From assembly GCF_000964085.1 (NCBI RefSeq), contig NZ_JZRB01000014.1:62001-126000 (forward strand): a stretch of DNA of 64,000 bases, given 5' to 3'. The first letter of the stretch is position 1. Every line of letters begins with the position of its first letter. This stretch comes from Luteibacter yeojuensis (GTDB taxonomy: Bacteria > Pseudomonadota > Gammaproteobacteria > Xanthomonadales > Rhodanobacteraceae). Below are positions 1 through 8,401 of this stretch, piece by piece. The position numbers and the translations under genes were made by a program. The notes below the pieces were generated by a model that was not told the DNA's origin, did not search any database, and worked only from the letters and a program-made list of their open reading frames with translations.

Positions 1-244
1 CCGGGTGCTTGAACACCAGGCGGTACGTACCGCCCGTGCGGATATCCATGTCACACGACAGCAGCGTGAGGCCAGCGGATGCCGGCACCCACCAGCTCTT
101 GAACAGATCGGGCGTGCTCCACGCTTCGAAGACGAGGTGCACGGGGGCATTGAAGGTACGCCTTACGATCAGCTCGCGGTCGGACATGCGTTCCACGACG
201 GTGGAAAGGCGCGTTGCGGCGCTATCTGCGTTTTCTGTGGCCAT
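1..244 (-). CDS. SRPBCC (AHSA1-type) protein, partial at window edge
   Basis: This is the N-terminal 81 residues of a START-like SRPBCC/AHSA1 domain protein; the rest lies beyond base 1. Residues 29-52 carry the family opening, with the pattern RTFNAP, then FEAWSTP, then SWW, typical of ligand-binding helix-grip proteins of the Aha1-homology group. The start ATG overlaps the last 23 bases of the ArsR gene upstream, so the two are probably translated together. ArsR plus SRPBCC is a common pair in which the regulator controls the small binding protein. The ligand cannot be predicted. Confidence 0.85.
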   Translation of the reverse strand, partial: MATENADSAATRLSTVVERMSDRELIVRRTFNAPVHLVFEAWSTPDLFKSWWVPASAGLTLLSCDMDIRTGGTYRLVFKHP

Positions 245-584
245 CTGTCTTCTCCTGGGTTTTCAGCTTCTCGACGATCTTGTCCAGCGCGTCGAAGCGT
301 GCGCTCCACAGCTGGCGGTGTGATTCGATCCACGCGGCTTCTTCTTCCAGCCGGCGTGGGCCCAGCTTGCAGGTACGCACGCGCCCCACCTTCTCGGTGA
401 CCACGAGCCCGGCCTGCTCAAGCACGCTGACGTGCTTTTTCATGCCCGTGAGGGTCATCTGGAACCGCTCGGCGAGGTCGCTGATGGAAGCCTGCGAACC
501 ACCAAGCTGCTCCAGCACGCCCCGCCGGGTGACATCGGAGAGTGCCGCGAACGTGAGATCGAGGCGGTCTTGATACTGAACCAT
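222..584 (-). CDS. ArsR-family winged-helix regulator
   Basis: A 120-residue ArsR/SmtB-type repressor. The winged helix covers about residues 10-85: a helix beginning at TFAALSDVTRRGVLEQL, then a recognition helix near residues 44-60 (KKHVSVLEQAGLV). No cysteine or histidine cluster for metal sensing is visible, so it belongs to the metal-independent group usually coupled to an SRPBCC gene, as here. A longer reading frame extends upstream, but the ATG at 584 is the first methionine that gives the family's normal N-terminus. It is divergent from the hydrolase at 678, with 93 bp between them. Confidence 0.9.
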   Translation of the reverse strand: MVQYQDRLDLTFAALSDVTRRGVLEQLGGSQASISDLAERFQMTLTGMKKHVSVLEQAGLVVTEKVGRVRTCKLGPRRLEEEAAWIESHRQLWSARFDALDKIVEKLKTQEKTDGHRKRR

Positions 585-677
585 GTGGTTCACTGTATGG
601 CCGCGCCGCGGGATTTGCAAGTGGCTTCGTGGCACAGGCACGTGTAGGGTTCGCCAAGGTATCCCAGGGAGCTTCCC

Positions 678-2066
678 GTGTCGGCACGAAAGCGCGTCCT
701 CGCCTTGATGTTGCTCGCATGCGTCGCACCGGCCATCGCTGCCGACCAACGGCCTCCCGTCGACAAGGTGGCGGAGGCCAGGCGCATCGGGGCGTACTAC
801 CAGCACCGATACGGCTTCAACGGCGAGATCGTCCTGGCCCATGGCGACGCGATCCTCAGCGACGAGACCTACGGCCTGGCGCACATAGAGCTACCCGTGG
901 CGCTGACGCCCGGCATGCGCTTCGCCATCGGCTCTTTCACGAAGCAGTTCACTGCTGCCGCGATACTTTGGCTGCAGGACCACGGCAAGCTCCGTGTGAC
1001 CGACCGGATCGCCGGGTTCCTTCCCAAGCCGTTGCCCGCCACCTGGGCCAACATCACCATCGAGCAGCTCCTCGTGCACTCGTCGGGCATTCCGGATGAC
1101 GTCCTCATGGACGACTACCCACAGTTCCGCATCGATCCGCACTCGCCGGAAGAACTCATCCGCGCCGTGCAGGACAAGCCGTTGAAGTTCGCGCCTGGCA
1201 GCCGGTACGACTACACCAACATCGAGTACGTCATCCTGGGCGCCATCGTGGAAAAGGCGGGTGGTGAATCCTGGGCCGAATTCATCAAAGGCCATTTCCT
1301 CAATCCCCTCCACCTGCAGGACACGGGCATCGGTGGAACGCCACAGGTCATCGAGCGGCATGTATCGGGGTACGTGACCTCGCATGGCGCCTTGACGAAG
1401 GCTGTCACCGCAGACCCTTCCGTCCTTGGCGCTGCCGGCAGCATGTATTCCACGGGCGCCGACCTCGCCCGGTGGGTCGCCGCGCTGCAAGGTGGCAAGG
1501 TGCTGCATGCGGCCACCCTGAAAGCCATGGATACGCCGCGGATCGAAACGGCCGGCTACGGTGCCTTCATCGAGACGCTCAGTGGCGCACCTGTCATCGG
1601 CCACGGCGGTGACCTGCCCGGGTTCCATACACAGGTCTATTTCTTTCCAGGCAGCGGCGACACGGTGGTCGTGCTCAGCAACATCTCGCGTTCCCGGCCG
1701 CTGGAATCGCCAGGCACGTACGGTGTGACCAACGAGCTGCTCGAACTGGAGGCCGACCCGAACGGCATCCGCCCGTCGACGGGGCGAGTGGCATCCGTCG
1801 AGCGGGCGTCACTCGACGCCCTGGGTGGAACCTATGCCATGGAGGGGTCGAGCACGTCGCTAGGCATCACCACCGACGGGGATGGCCTTGTGCTGGCAAC
1901 GCCTGGGCAGCCGCCGGTTCACCTGAAGCCTGAGACGAAGGACAAGTTCTATGCGGCGGAGCAAAACATGGAGGTGGAGTTCGGCGAGGGCACGATGACC
2001 CTCTACAACTACACCTACGAGCAGCGGACCGTTTGGGCGCGGTCAAAAGCGGCGCCTGGACCTTAA
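678..2066 (+). CDS. Exported serine hydrolase, class C beta-lactamase-like
   Basis: A 462-residue periplasmic protein of the beta-lactamase/penicillin-binding-protein-like family. A signal peptide ends near residue 22 (AIAA). The catalytic signatures are in order: SFTK at 86-89 (nucleophile Ser and general-base Lys), YTN at 179-181, and HGG at 309-311 in place of KTG. A C-terminal extension after residue 370 resembles the small beta-barrel tail of esterase-like members. HGG instead of KTG argues for an esterase or D-aminopeptidase rather than an antibiotic-resistance enzyme; the substrate is unknown. Its TAA stop shares TTAA with the stop of the converging gene. Confidence 0.85.
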   Translation: MSARKRVLALMLLACVAPAIAADQRPPVDKVAEARRIGAYYQHRYGFNGEIVLAHGDAILSDETYGLAHIELPVALTPGMRFAIGSFTKQFTAAAILWLQDHGKLRVTDRIAGFLPKPLPATWANITIEQLLVHSSGIPDDVLMDDYPQFRIDPHSPEELIRAVQDKPLKFAPGSRYDYTNIEYVILGAIVEKAGGESWAEFIKGHFLNPLHLQDTGIGGTPQVIERHVSGYVTSHGALTKAVTADPSVLGAAGSMYSTGADLARWVAALQGGKVLHAATLKAMDTPRIETAGYGAFIETLSGAPVIGHGGDLPGFHTQVYFFPGSGDTVVVLSNISRSRPLESPGTYGVTNELLELEADPNGIRPSTGRVASVERASLDALGGTYAMEGSSTSLGITTDGDGLVLATPGQPPVHLKPETKDKFYAAEQNMEVEFGEGTMTLYNYTYEQRTVWARSKAAPGP

Positions 2067-2824
2067 CCTCCACGCCCCACCGTTCGCCGGTCCAGCCACA
2101 GGCCGACGAGGAGCGACAGTGGTGCCAGTACCACCATGAAAGCCACCGACAACTGGTGCGACGTATCGCCGTAGCCAGCAAGGCCGCCGAGGCAGAAGAA
2201 GCCGAAGACGGTGATGGCCGTCAGCAGCAGCATCGCGTATCGACGTGCAACGTGGGTTGGGAAAAGCCACGCCAGTGTCGCGGGCTGGAACCGTGCGTAG
2301 AACCAAAGCAAGGCAACGAGGTAGGGAACACCGACGAACAGGAGGACCTGGCCGGGTGCCCAGCCGAAGCCGGCTTCGACGGTGTGCATGTCGGCATGCA
2401 TCGCGAACACGCGAAGCGGAACGTACGACACCAGGTTACCGACACACAACGCGACGAGCCAGTAAGCGAAACAGCCAAGCACGACTGACTTGCGCTGGCG
2501 CGCGATGGCGAACAACGCCAGGCCGACGAAAAGGCTGGCACCAAGATTGCCTAAAGCCGACCCCGCGAGCGCGATGATGCCCGCGTGGGTGGCATGGCCG
2601 CTCGCGAACATGGGACGGTAATCCACGTTCTCGTCGATGTCCTGGTGCAGCACCACGTTTATCGGCGTGGGCGAACCCCAGTCGAGGTCGAACGGGTCCA
2701 TCTTCCAGCCGAGGAAGTGCGCCGTGAACGTGTGGGCAAACTCGTGGCTGAAAAACGCCACGGAGTGGGCAAGCAGCCAGAGTGCAACGGTGGCGGCCAG
2801 GAACGTCGTCCAGTGTCGGCGCAT
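2063..2824 (-). CDS. Integral membrane protein with HExxH motif (M50-like)
   Basis: A 253-residue polytopic membrane protein with about six hydrophobic segments. The first segment carries HEFAH (residues 27-31), the zinc-metalloprotease HExxH signature placed inside a transmembrane helix as in site-2 proteases of the M50 family. The second zinc ligand of M50 enzymes (an NPDG-like motif) is not evident, so proteolysis is only a possibility. The ATG at 2824 was chosen because the hydrophobic segment follows at once; upstream codons look non-coding. It converges on the hydrolase with a four-base stop overlap and lies 47 bp downstream of a LysR gene on the same strand. Confidence 0.6.
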   Translation of the reverse strand: MRRHWTTFLAATVALWLLAHSVAFFSHEFAHTFTAHFLGWKMDPFDLDWGSPTPINVVLHQDIDENVDYRPMFASGHATHAGIIALAGSALGNLGASLFVGLALFAIARQRKSVVLGCFAYWLVALCVGNLVSYVPLRVFAMHADMHTVEAGFGWAPGQVLLFVGVPYLVALLWFYARFQPATLAWLFPTHVARRYAMLLLTAITVFGFFCLGGLAGYGDTSHQLSVAFMVVLAPLSLLVGLWLDRRTVGRGG

Positions 2825-2871
2825 GGGGTGTCCGTCGAGTAAGCGGCCTGGATAAGGTTTCGGTCCTGACG

Positions 2872-3696
2872 CTAGCTGATCGCCACGATTTCGTCGACAA
2901 ACGCACGCAACCGAGGCAGGTGTCTCAAGTCGCGGTGGTAGCCCATCCACACGTCGCGCGTGGGCGGTGGGCCGCCAAGATCGATGCGTTCGATACCCGG
3001 GGTCGCATCACCCAGCGGGCAAGGCAGCACCGCGATACCCAGGCCCAGGGCACACGCACGGGCCTGGGCTTCGCGGCTGTTGCTGCGGAACGCGATGCGC
3101 GCGTCGGGAAGGCGTTCGCGTAGCCATGCCACGTCGGGCATGCCGCCAAACGCGGTGTCCATCGTCACCACGCTGTCGAGCGCATCACTGCCATCGGCGC
3201 GGTACGCGGCATACGGCATTTGCAGCAGCCTGCGTTGTGCGATGTCGGGTTCGTCGAAGGGCGCGATGCGAAACACGAGGTCGGCGTCGCGCCGCGCGAG
3301 GCTCAGCAACCGCGCATCGGTGATGAGCTCGACGACCACGCCCGGGTGCTTCACGCCGAGCGAAGCAATGGCGCGCGTGAGCACGTAGGTGCCGAACCAG
3401 TCCGACGACGACACGCGAAGCACGCCTTCCAGCGTTCCGCCCTGCCCACTCGCCGCACGCGCGATACCCAGGGCCTCGGCCTCCATGCGTTCGGCATGGG
3501 CCAGCACGGCCGCCCCTTCGTTGGTCAGCACGAAGCCTTCGCTGGTGCGCTGGAATAGCGTGAGGCCAAGCGTTTGCTCGAGCACGCGGATGCGTCGGCC
3601 CATGGTCGGCTGGGTCTGGCCAAGCTCACGCGCGGCGGCACCGAGCGTGCCCCCACGGGCCACGGCGAGGAAGATCCTGAGGTCGCTCCATTCCAT
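2872..3696 (-). CDS. LysR-family regulator
   Basis: A 274-residue LysR transcriptional regulator: an N-terminal winged helix (residues 1-60, opening EWSDLRIFLAVARGG) and a type 2 periplasmic-binding-protein effector domain. An in-frame ATG five codons upstream (3711) is possible, but the start at 3696 gives the usual N-terminus and leaves the palindrome at 3705-3720 outside the gene. It is divergent from the alcohol dehydrogenase-like gene at 3808, its most likely target, which is the classic LysR arrangement. Confidence 0.88.
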   Translation of the reverse strand: MEWSDLRIFLAVARGGTLGAAARELGQTQPTMGRRIRVLEQTLGLTLFQRTSEGFVLTNEGAAVLAHAERMEAEALGIARAASGQGGTLEGVLRVSSSDWFGTYVLTRAIASLGVKHPGVVVELITDARLLSLARRDADLVFRIAPFDEPDIAQRRLLQMPYAAYRADGSDALDSVVTMDTAFGGMPDVAWLRERLPDARIAFRSNSREAQARACALGLGIAVLPCPLGDATPGIERIDLGGPPPTRDVWMGYHRDLRHLPRLRAFVDEIVAIS

Positions 3697-3704
3697 CGCC
3701 GTAT

Positions 3705-3720
3705 CATGCATTTATGCATG
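3705..3720. promoter_or_regulatory. Palindromic operator between LysR and dehydrogenase genes
   Basis: CATGCATTTATGCATG has 7-base perfect arms around TT. It sits just upstream of the LysR start and 88 bp before the divergent dehydrogenase, the expected place for a LysR autoregulatory site. A related ATGCA/TGCAT inverted repeat occurs in the second LysR-SDR gap at 9288-9303. Binding is inferred. Confidence 0.5.
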
Positions 3721-3807
3721 GTCGGCGTGCAATTACGGGCGTTCCCATGCGTCTGGGCATGGCCTAACGTAGCGTCATCAGCGACGCCGTCGCCCCGGAG
3801 AACCCCG

Positions 3808-4806
3808 ATGAACGCCAACGCCACCATGTCCGCCCTGCGCCTCGATGCCGCTGGCAAGCCCCTTGTCCTCAGCACCGTCGAGCGTCCGGTCGCAGGCCCG
3901 GGCGAAGTGCTCGTCCGCATCACCGCGGCCGGCCTCAACCCCCTGGATGGGAAGATCCGCGCGGGCCAGGGCGGCCACGCCCGCCACCCCGCGCCGGCCA
4001 TCCTGGGCATCGACATGGCGGGCACGGTCGAGGTGGTGGGCGCCGGTGTCGAGGGCTTCCAGGCCGGCGACGCGGTGTATGGCATGACCGGCGGCGTCGG
4101 CGGCGTACAAGGTTCGCTGGCGCAGTACGCCGCCGTCGATGCCCGCCTGCTCGCCCACGCACCGGCGACCTTGCCGCCTATCGAAGCGGCGGCGCTCCCG
4201 CTCGCCTTCATCACCGCGTGGGAAGGGCTAGTGGACCGCGCCAACGTGCGCGAGGGCCAGTCGGTGCTGGTCATCGCCGGCGCCGGTGGCGTCGGCAGCA
4301 TGGCGGTGCAGCTCGCGGTCGGCCGTGGCGCCCACGTGTACGCCACGGGCAGCCGCGTGCAGCGGGCGATCATCGAAGGCCTGAGGGCGACGTGGATCGA
4401 CCGCGATGCGCCGATCAGCGAGGTCGTCGACGCACACACCGCGGGCGAAGGTTTCGACATCGTGTACGACACCCTTGGCGGCGCCACGCTCGATGCCAGC
4501 TTCGTCGCGGCGCGCCGTTACGGCGGCCACGTGGTGAGCAGCCTCGGCTGGGGCACGCACGCGCTCGCGCCTTTGTCATTCCGCGCGGCGACGTATTCGG
4601 GCGTCTTCACGCTCATGCCCCTGCTCACCGGCAAGGGCCGCGAGCACCACGGCGCCATCATGGCGGAGGCGACAAAGCTGGTGGATGCCGGCAAGCTGCG
4701 CCCAGTGATGTCGTCGCAGCGCTTCACGCTGGCCGAAGGCAATGCCGCGCTCGACCTTGTCGAGGGTGGCAAGGCGGGGGGCAAGGTCGTGGTGTTGGTC
4801 GATTAA
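3808..4806 (+). CDS. Zinc-independent medium-chain dehydrogenase/quinone reductase-like
   Basis: A 332-residue MDR-superfamily oxidoreductase: a GroES-like N-terminal domain (residues 20-120) and an NAD(P)-binding Rossmann domain with GAGGVG at 158-163. The four-cysteine structural zinc lobe of alcohol dehydrogenases is absent, placing it with the NADPH:quinone reductase/enoyl reductase-like members. The ATG at 3808 follows CCGGAG at about the right spacing; the longer upstream frame overlaps the LysR gene and was rejected. It is probably controlled by the divergent LysR regulator. Its stop shares TTAA with the converging ATPase gene. Confidence 0.88.
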   Translation: MNANATMSALRLDAAGKPLVLSTVERPVAGPGEVLVRITAAGLNPLDGKIRAGQGGHARHPAPAILGIDMAGTVEVVGAGVEGFQAGDAVYGMTGGVGGVQGSLAQYAAVDARLLAHAPATLPPIEAAALPLAFITAWEGLVDRANVREGQSVLVIAGAGGVGSMAVQLAVGRGAHVYATGSRVQRAIIEGLRATWIDRDAPISEVVDAHTAGEGFDIVYDTLGGATLDASFVAARRYGGHVVSSLGWGTHALAPLSFRAATYSGVFTLMPLLTGKGREHHGAIMAEATKLVDAGKLRPVMSSQRFTLAEGNAALDLVEGGKAGGKVVVLVD

Positions 4807-5357
4807 CTATCAGGCCTAGGTTCCGGCAAGCGCCATGCGGCGTACGCCGCATGGATCGCACGTACCGACGCAAGCCGCACCTTTGGCATCGGTAGCTGCT
4901 CGAACATGGCGGCGTAGCGCCGACGATTCGCCGGGGTTGCGAAGACGACATGCCGAAGCATTGCCCAGTGGACTCGCTCCCGCGCTCCGTCCAGGCCGCC
5001 GACGCGGCGGTGGCCGAACCACGTGCGCCACAGGTAACGGCGAAGGCTTGTAAGCGTCGATACGTCGAGCAAGACCACGCCCGTGGCGCGCGCTAAACGC
5101 TGTGGCATGCACGACGAGTAGTTCCCATCGATCACCCAGCGGTCGCCGTCGATCGCCGCATCATGGAGCGCGTGGAATTCATCGCGCGGGCGTGGCCGCC
5201 ACGCCGTATGCGGCAGGTGGTGCAGCTGGTCGAGGTGGACCACGTCCAGGTCGAGCGCCCGGCCCATCGCATCCGCCAGAGTGGACTTACCGCTGTTCGA
5301 CGGCCCGAGGACGCAGATACGCGGGCCAAGATCGGCGAGGGAGGGCGTGTAGGTCAT
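4803..5357 (-). CDS. P-loop ATPase/kinase-like protein (FlaR-type)
   Basis: A 184-residue cytosolic P-loop protein resembling adenylate-kinase-fold topology modulation (FlaR-like) proteins. The Walker A motif GPSNSGKST is at residues 18-26, followed by DLDVVHLDQLH, and then a DRWVIDGNYS segment that is characteristic of this family. The substrate is unknown; the family is annotated as small-molecule or nucleotide kinases by fold. The ATG at 5357 puts the P-loop close to the N-terminus as usual. It runs the same way as the VOC gene upstream with 82 bp between. Confidence 0.8.
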   Translation of the reverse strand: MTYTPSLADLGPRICVLGPSNSGKSTLADAMGRALDLDVVHLDQLHHLPHTAWRPRPRDEFHALHDAAIDGDRWVIDGNYSSCMPQRLARATGVVLLDVSTLTSLRRYLWRTWFGHRRVGGLDGARERVHWAMLRHVVFATPANRRRYAAMFEQLPMPKVRLASVRAIHAAYAAWRLPEPRPDS

Positions 5358-5439
5358 GGCCGGGATGGCACCAAAGGGTGCCACCGAGGATAGACCACGC
5401 CCCTCACCACTGCCGCCGTTGGCGTGGTCGGGAACCCGA

Positions 5440-5859
5440 TCAGCGGTAAGCCACCGCCACGTCGATGAGCCAGATGACGCCGAAGCGGTCTTCGAGCTTG
5501 CCGTACAGCGGTGACCACGGAGACGGGCCCATGGGCTCGCGCACGGTGCCACCTTCGCCAAGCGCGTTCCACAAGGTCCGCGCCTCGTCCTCGCTATCGC
5601 AGCGGAGCGAGATGAAAAAAGCGTTCTCACCGGGGTTCCACGGCAGGTCGGCCTGCACGTCGTAGGCCATGACGTGGAAGCCGGCGTCGGTGGCCACCTG
5701 GCCCCAGATGACGTGCGACGGGTCGGCCGCCAGCCCGGGCTGGCCGGCGTCGCCGTAGCTCACCAGCGTCAGCTGGCCAGCTAGCGCCTGCCGGTAGAAA
5801 TGGAGCGCGTCGCGGGCCTGGCCGCGGAAATTGAGGTGCGTGACGGTGCGAACGGACAT
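5440..5859 (-). CDS. VOC-family (PhnB-like) protein
   Basis: A 139-residue glyoxalase/bleomycin-resistance-fold (VOC) protein of the PhnB/3-demethylubiquinone-like group. It opens with THLNFRGQARDALHFYRQALAG, split here as THLNF then ALHFYRQAL, and closes with FGVIWLID, the family's end strand. Members bind small ligands or metals; the substrate is not predictable. It is divergent from a WYL-type regulator (69 bp gap), a frequent pairing in which the regulator controls the VOC gene. Confidence 0.85.
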   Translation of the reverse strand: MSVRTVTHLNFRGQARDALHFYRQALAGQLTLVSYGDAGQPGLAADPSHVIWGQVATDAGFHVMAYDVQADLPWNPGENAFFISLRCDSEDEARTLWNALGEGGTVREPMGPSPWSPLYGKLEDRFGVIWLIDVAVAYR

Positions 5860-5928
5860 GGGCGGTGGCTCCTGGGTGGGTGTGAGCGCTTAAGATAGGC
5901 ACCCCTCCTGCCAGTTCCTGTCAATTGA

Positions 5929-6615
5929 ATGTCGCGCTCCAATCGCCTCTTCCGGCTGCTGCACCTGCTCCGCTCGATGCCGCCGCCGGTGACGGCGCAG
6001 CAACTGGCGTCATCAGCGGAGGTATCGCTGCGTTCCGTGTACCGCGACATCGAAGTGCTGCGTGCTGGCGGCGCCGAGATCGATTCGGAACGCGGCTACG
6101 GCTACACGCTCATCAACGACGGCATCCTGCGGCCGCAGGGCTTCACGCGGTTGGAGATCGAGGCGATCACTCTGGGCATGGCCGAGGTGCGCCACATGGG
6201 TGACCCTGCCCTCGCGGACGCCGCCGGCGCGGTGCTCGCGAAGGTTGCGGCGACGCTACCGTCGAAGACGCAGGAACACCTGGTGCACGCCATCTCACAC
6301 GTGCGGCGCATGACGCCGCGCTACGCGCCGCTTGAACACGTGGAGACGCTCCGCGAAGCCTGCTGGGAGGAACGCGCGCTCGTCATCGCCTACACCGATC
6401 GAAACGGTGAAGCGACGGAGCGCACGATCTGGCCGCTGGCCGTCGTCTACCTGGAAAACATGCTCATGTTGCTGGCGCGCTGCTGCCTGCGCGATGGCTT
6501 CCGCATGTTCCGGCTGGAGCGCATCCAGCGCGTGGAGCCAACAACGACGACTTTCCGGCCGAAGCGGGCCAGCTTGTTGCGCAAGTATCTCCGCGAACTG
6601 AGTGAACGGCGCTAG
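5929..6615 (+). CDS. YafY-type regulator (HTH + WYL domain)
   Basis: A 228-residue transcriptional regulator with an HTH_11/DeoR-like winged helix (residues 1-60: NRLFRLLHLLRS, then LRSVYRDIEVL) and a C-terminal WYL ligand-sensing domain (about 135-215; IAYTDRNGE and TIWPLAVVYLEN). WYL proteins sense nucleotides or other small ligands and many act as local repressors. It is divergent from the VOC protein. Its TAG stop shares CTAG with the stop of the converging AraC gene. Confidence 0.88.
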   Translation: MSRSNRLFRLLHLLRSMPPPVTAQQLASSAEVSLRSVYRDIEVLRAGGAEIDSERGYGYTLINDGILRPQGFTRLEIEAITLGMAEVRHMGDPALADAAGAVLAKVAATLPSKTQEHLVHAISHVRRMTPRYAPLEHVETLREACWEERALVIAYTDRNGEATERTIWPLAVVYLENMLMLLARCCLRDGFRMFRLERIQRVEPTTTTFRPKRASLLRKYLRELSERR

Positions 6616-7505
6616 GTGCCTGCACGCACGCGCGCCCTGTCCATCGCAGGCGGCAAGCCGAAGAGCCGCCGGTATTCCCGCGTGAACTGCTGCACGCTTT
6701 CGTAGCCTACGGCGAACGCGGCGCTGCTTGCCGACGCGCCCTCGGCCGTCATCAGCCGCTTCGCCTCGATGAGCCTGAGTTGCTTCTGGAACTGCAGCGG
6801 CGAGAGCGACGTCGTCTTCCGGAAGTGCTCGTGGAACGACGATGGGCTCATGCCGGCCACGGCGGCGAGCCGTTCCACCGGTAATGGCTCCGCATACGCG
6901 GTGCGCAGCACGGCCACCGCACGCGCGATGCGTTGCGCGTGGCTGTCGGGCCAGCCGAGCTGGCGGATGGCATCGCCGTGCGTGCCCGCTAGCAGCCAGT
7001 AGTGCAGTTCGCGGACGAACTGCGCGCGCAGCACTGGCAGTGCGCCCGGACGATCAAGCAGCCGCATGAGCCGTAACGCCGCGTCGGCGACTTCACCGTC
7101 GGTCGGCTCCACGCGCACGGGTGAACGTGCGGGCACGGCCTCGGCCTGCATTTCTACGAGCAGCTCGGCCACCAGCGGCAGTTCGAGATCCATCACCAGC
7201 GAGTAATACGGCGCCTCCGGGCTGGCGTCGGTGATCTGGCTGACGGTGGGCACGTCGGCTGTGATCAACAGCGAATCACCCGCGGTGAAATCGAACGTGT
7301 GGGTGCCTTGCGTCACGCGCTTGCTGCCCTGGAGCACCAGGCAGGCGAGGGGGCGCGAGATGGCGTAATCGAGGCCGCTCGGCGCATCGCAGCGGATGAC
7401 GGTCAGCCCCGGCACGGGGGTAGCCACCGAACCGCCGGCGCCCACGGCGGCATCGGCATACCGGCGGGCGGTCTGGAGTAATGGGTCAGCCGGGCGTGGA
7501 TTCAT
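6612..7505 (-). CDS. AraC-family regulator with AraC_N cupin domain
   Basis: A 297-residue regulator. The N-terminal half is the AraC_N arm/cupin (residues 30-180; LACLVLQGSKRVTQG and AGDSLLITADVPT). The C-terminal half has two AraC helix-turn-helix motifs (200-290; PVERLAAVAGMSPSSFHEHF, then AFAVGYESVQQFTREYRRLFG). The start at 7505 gives the family's standard N-terminus; 78 upstream codons look non-coding. It is divergent from an SDR at 7645 (139 bp), its likely target, as is typical for this family. Confidence 0.9.
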   Translation of the reverse strand: MNPRPADPLLQTARRYADAAVGAGGSVATPVPGLTVIRCDAPSGLDYAISRPLACLVLQGSKRVTQGTHTFDFTAGDSLLITADVPTVSQITDASPEAPYYSLVMDLELPLVAELLVEMQAEAVPARSPVRVEPTDGEVADAALRLMRLLDRPGALPVLRAQFVRELHYWLLAGTHGDAIRQLGWPDSHAQRIARAVAVLRTAYAEPLPVERLAAVAGMSPSSFHEHFRKTTSLSPLQFQKQLRLIEAKRLMTAEGASASSAAFAVGYESVQQFTREYRRLFGLPPAMDRARVRAGT

Positions 7506-7644
7506 GACCCCCGCATCATAGCCCCACCAAGGCACCAGAGAGACCACCTCGGAGGATCGGGCAAAGCCCGACGACATCCAGGCAAAGGCTCCCAAGCGTC
7601 CCCCGCGCACACTGGCGCCATCACCCACCACCCCCGAGAACCCC

Positions 7645-8400
7645 ATGACCACCATCTCCCTCATCACCGGTGCCAGCCGCGGCCTCGGCCGCAACACTGC
7701 CCTGCACGTCGCCCGTAACGGCGGCGATGTGGTCATCACCTACCAGCAGCGCGCCGCCGAGGCCGCGGCGCTCGTCGCCGAGGTCGAGGCGCTTGGCCGC
7801 AAGGCCGTCGCCCTGCAACTCGATGTCGGCAAGGCCGAGGGTTTCGCCGACTTCACCACGCGTTTCTGCGCCGCCTTGCGCAGCACTTGGGGCCGCGAGA
7901 CGTTCGACCACCTCGTGAACAACGCCGGCCACGGTGACTTCGCGCCAATTAGCGAAACCACCGAGGCGCAGTTCAATCGCCTCGTGGACGTGCACTTCAA
8001 GGGCGTGTTCTTCCTCACGCAAGCGCTGCTTCCGTTGCTGGTCGACGGTGGCCGCATCGTGAACCTGTCCACGGGCCTCACGCGCGTCGCCGCACCGGGT
8101 TGGTCGGCGTACGCCGCGGTGAAGGGTGCCGTCGAAGTGCTCACGGTGTACATGGCGAAGGAGCTGGGCAGCCGCGGCATCGCCGTGAACACGGTGGCGC
8201 CCGGTGCCATCGAAACCGATTTCTTCGGTGGCGCCGTGCGCGATACGCCCGAATACAACGACTTTTTCGCGGGCATCACGGCACTGGGCCGTGTTGGCGT
8301 GGCCGATGACATCGGCCCGATGGTCGCCAGCCTTCTCTCGCCCGCGAACCGCTGGGTCAATGCCCAGCGGATCGAAGTGTCGGGCGGGCAGGGCATCTGA
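7645..8400 (+). CDS. Short-chain dehydrogenase/reductase (SDR)
   Basis: A 251-residue classical SDR oxidoreductase: TGASRGLG (8-15) for NAD(P), NNAG (92-95), catalytic Ser142, Tyr156 and Lys160 in YAAVK, and the family's C-terminal WVNAQRIEVSGG. The last motif is typical of 3-oxoacyl-ACP reductase-like SDRs. It is transcribed away from the AraC regulator at 6612-7505, which probably controls it. The specific substrate is not evident. Confidence 0.9.
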   Translation: MTTISLITGASRGLGRNTALHVARNGGDVVITYQQRAAEAAALVAEVEALGRKAVALQLDVGKAEGFADFTTRFCAALRSTWGRETFDHLVNNAGHGDFAPISETTEAQFNRLVDVHFKGVFFLTQALLPLLVDGGRIVNLSTGLTRVAAPGWSAYAAVKGAVEVLTVYMAKELGSRGIAVNTVAPGAIETDFFGGAVRDTPEYNDFFAGITALGRVGVADDIGPMVASLLSPANRWVNAQRIEVSGGQGI

Positions 8401-8401
8401 C

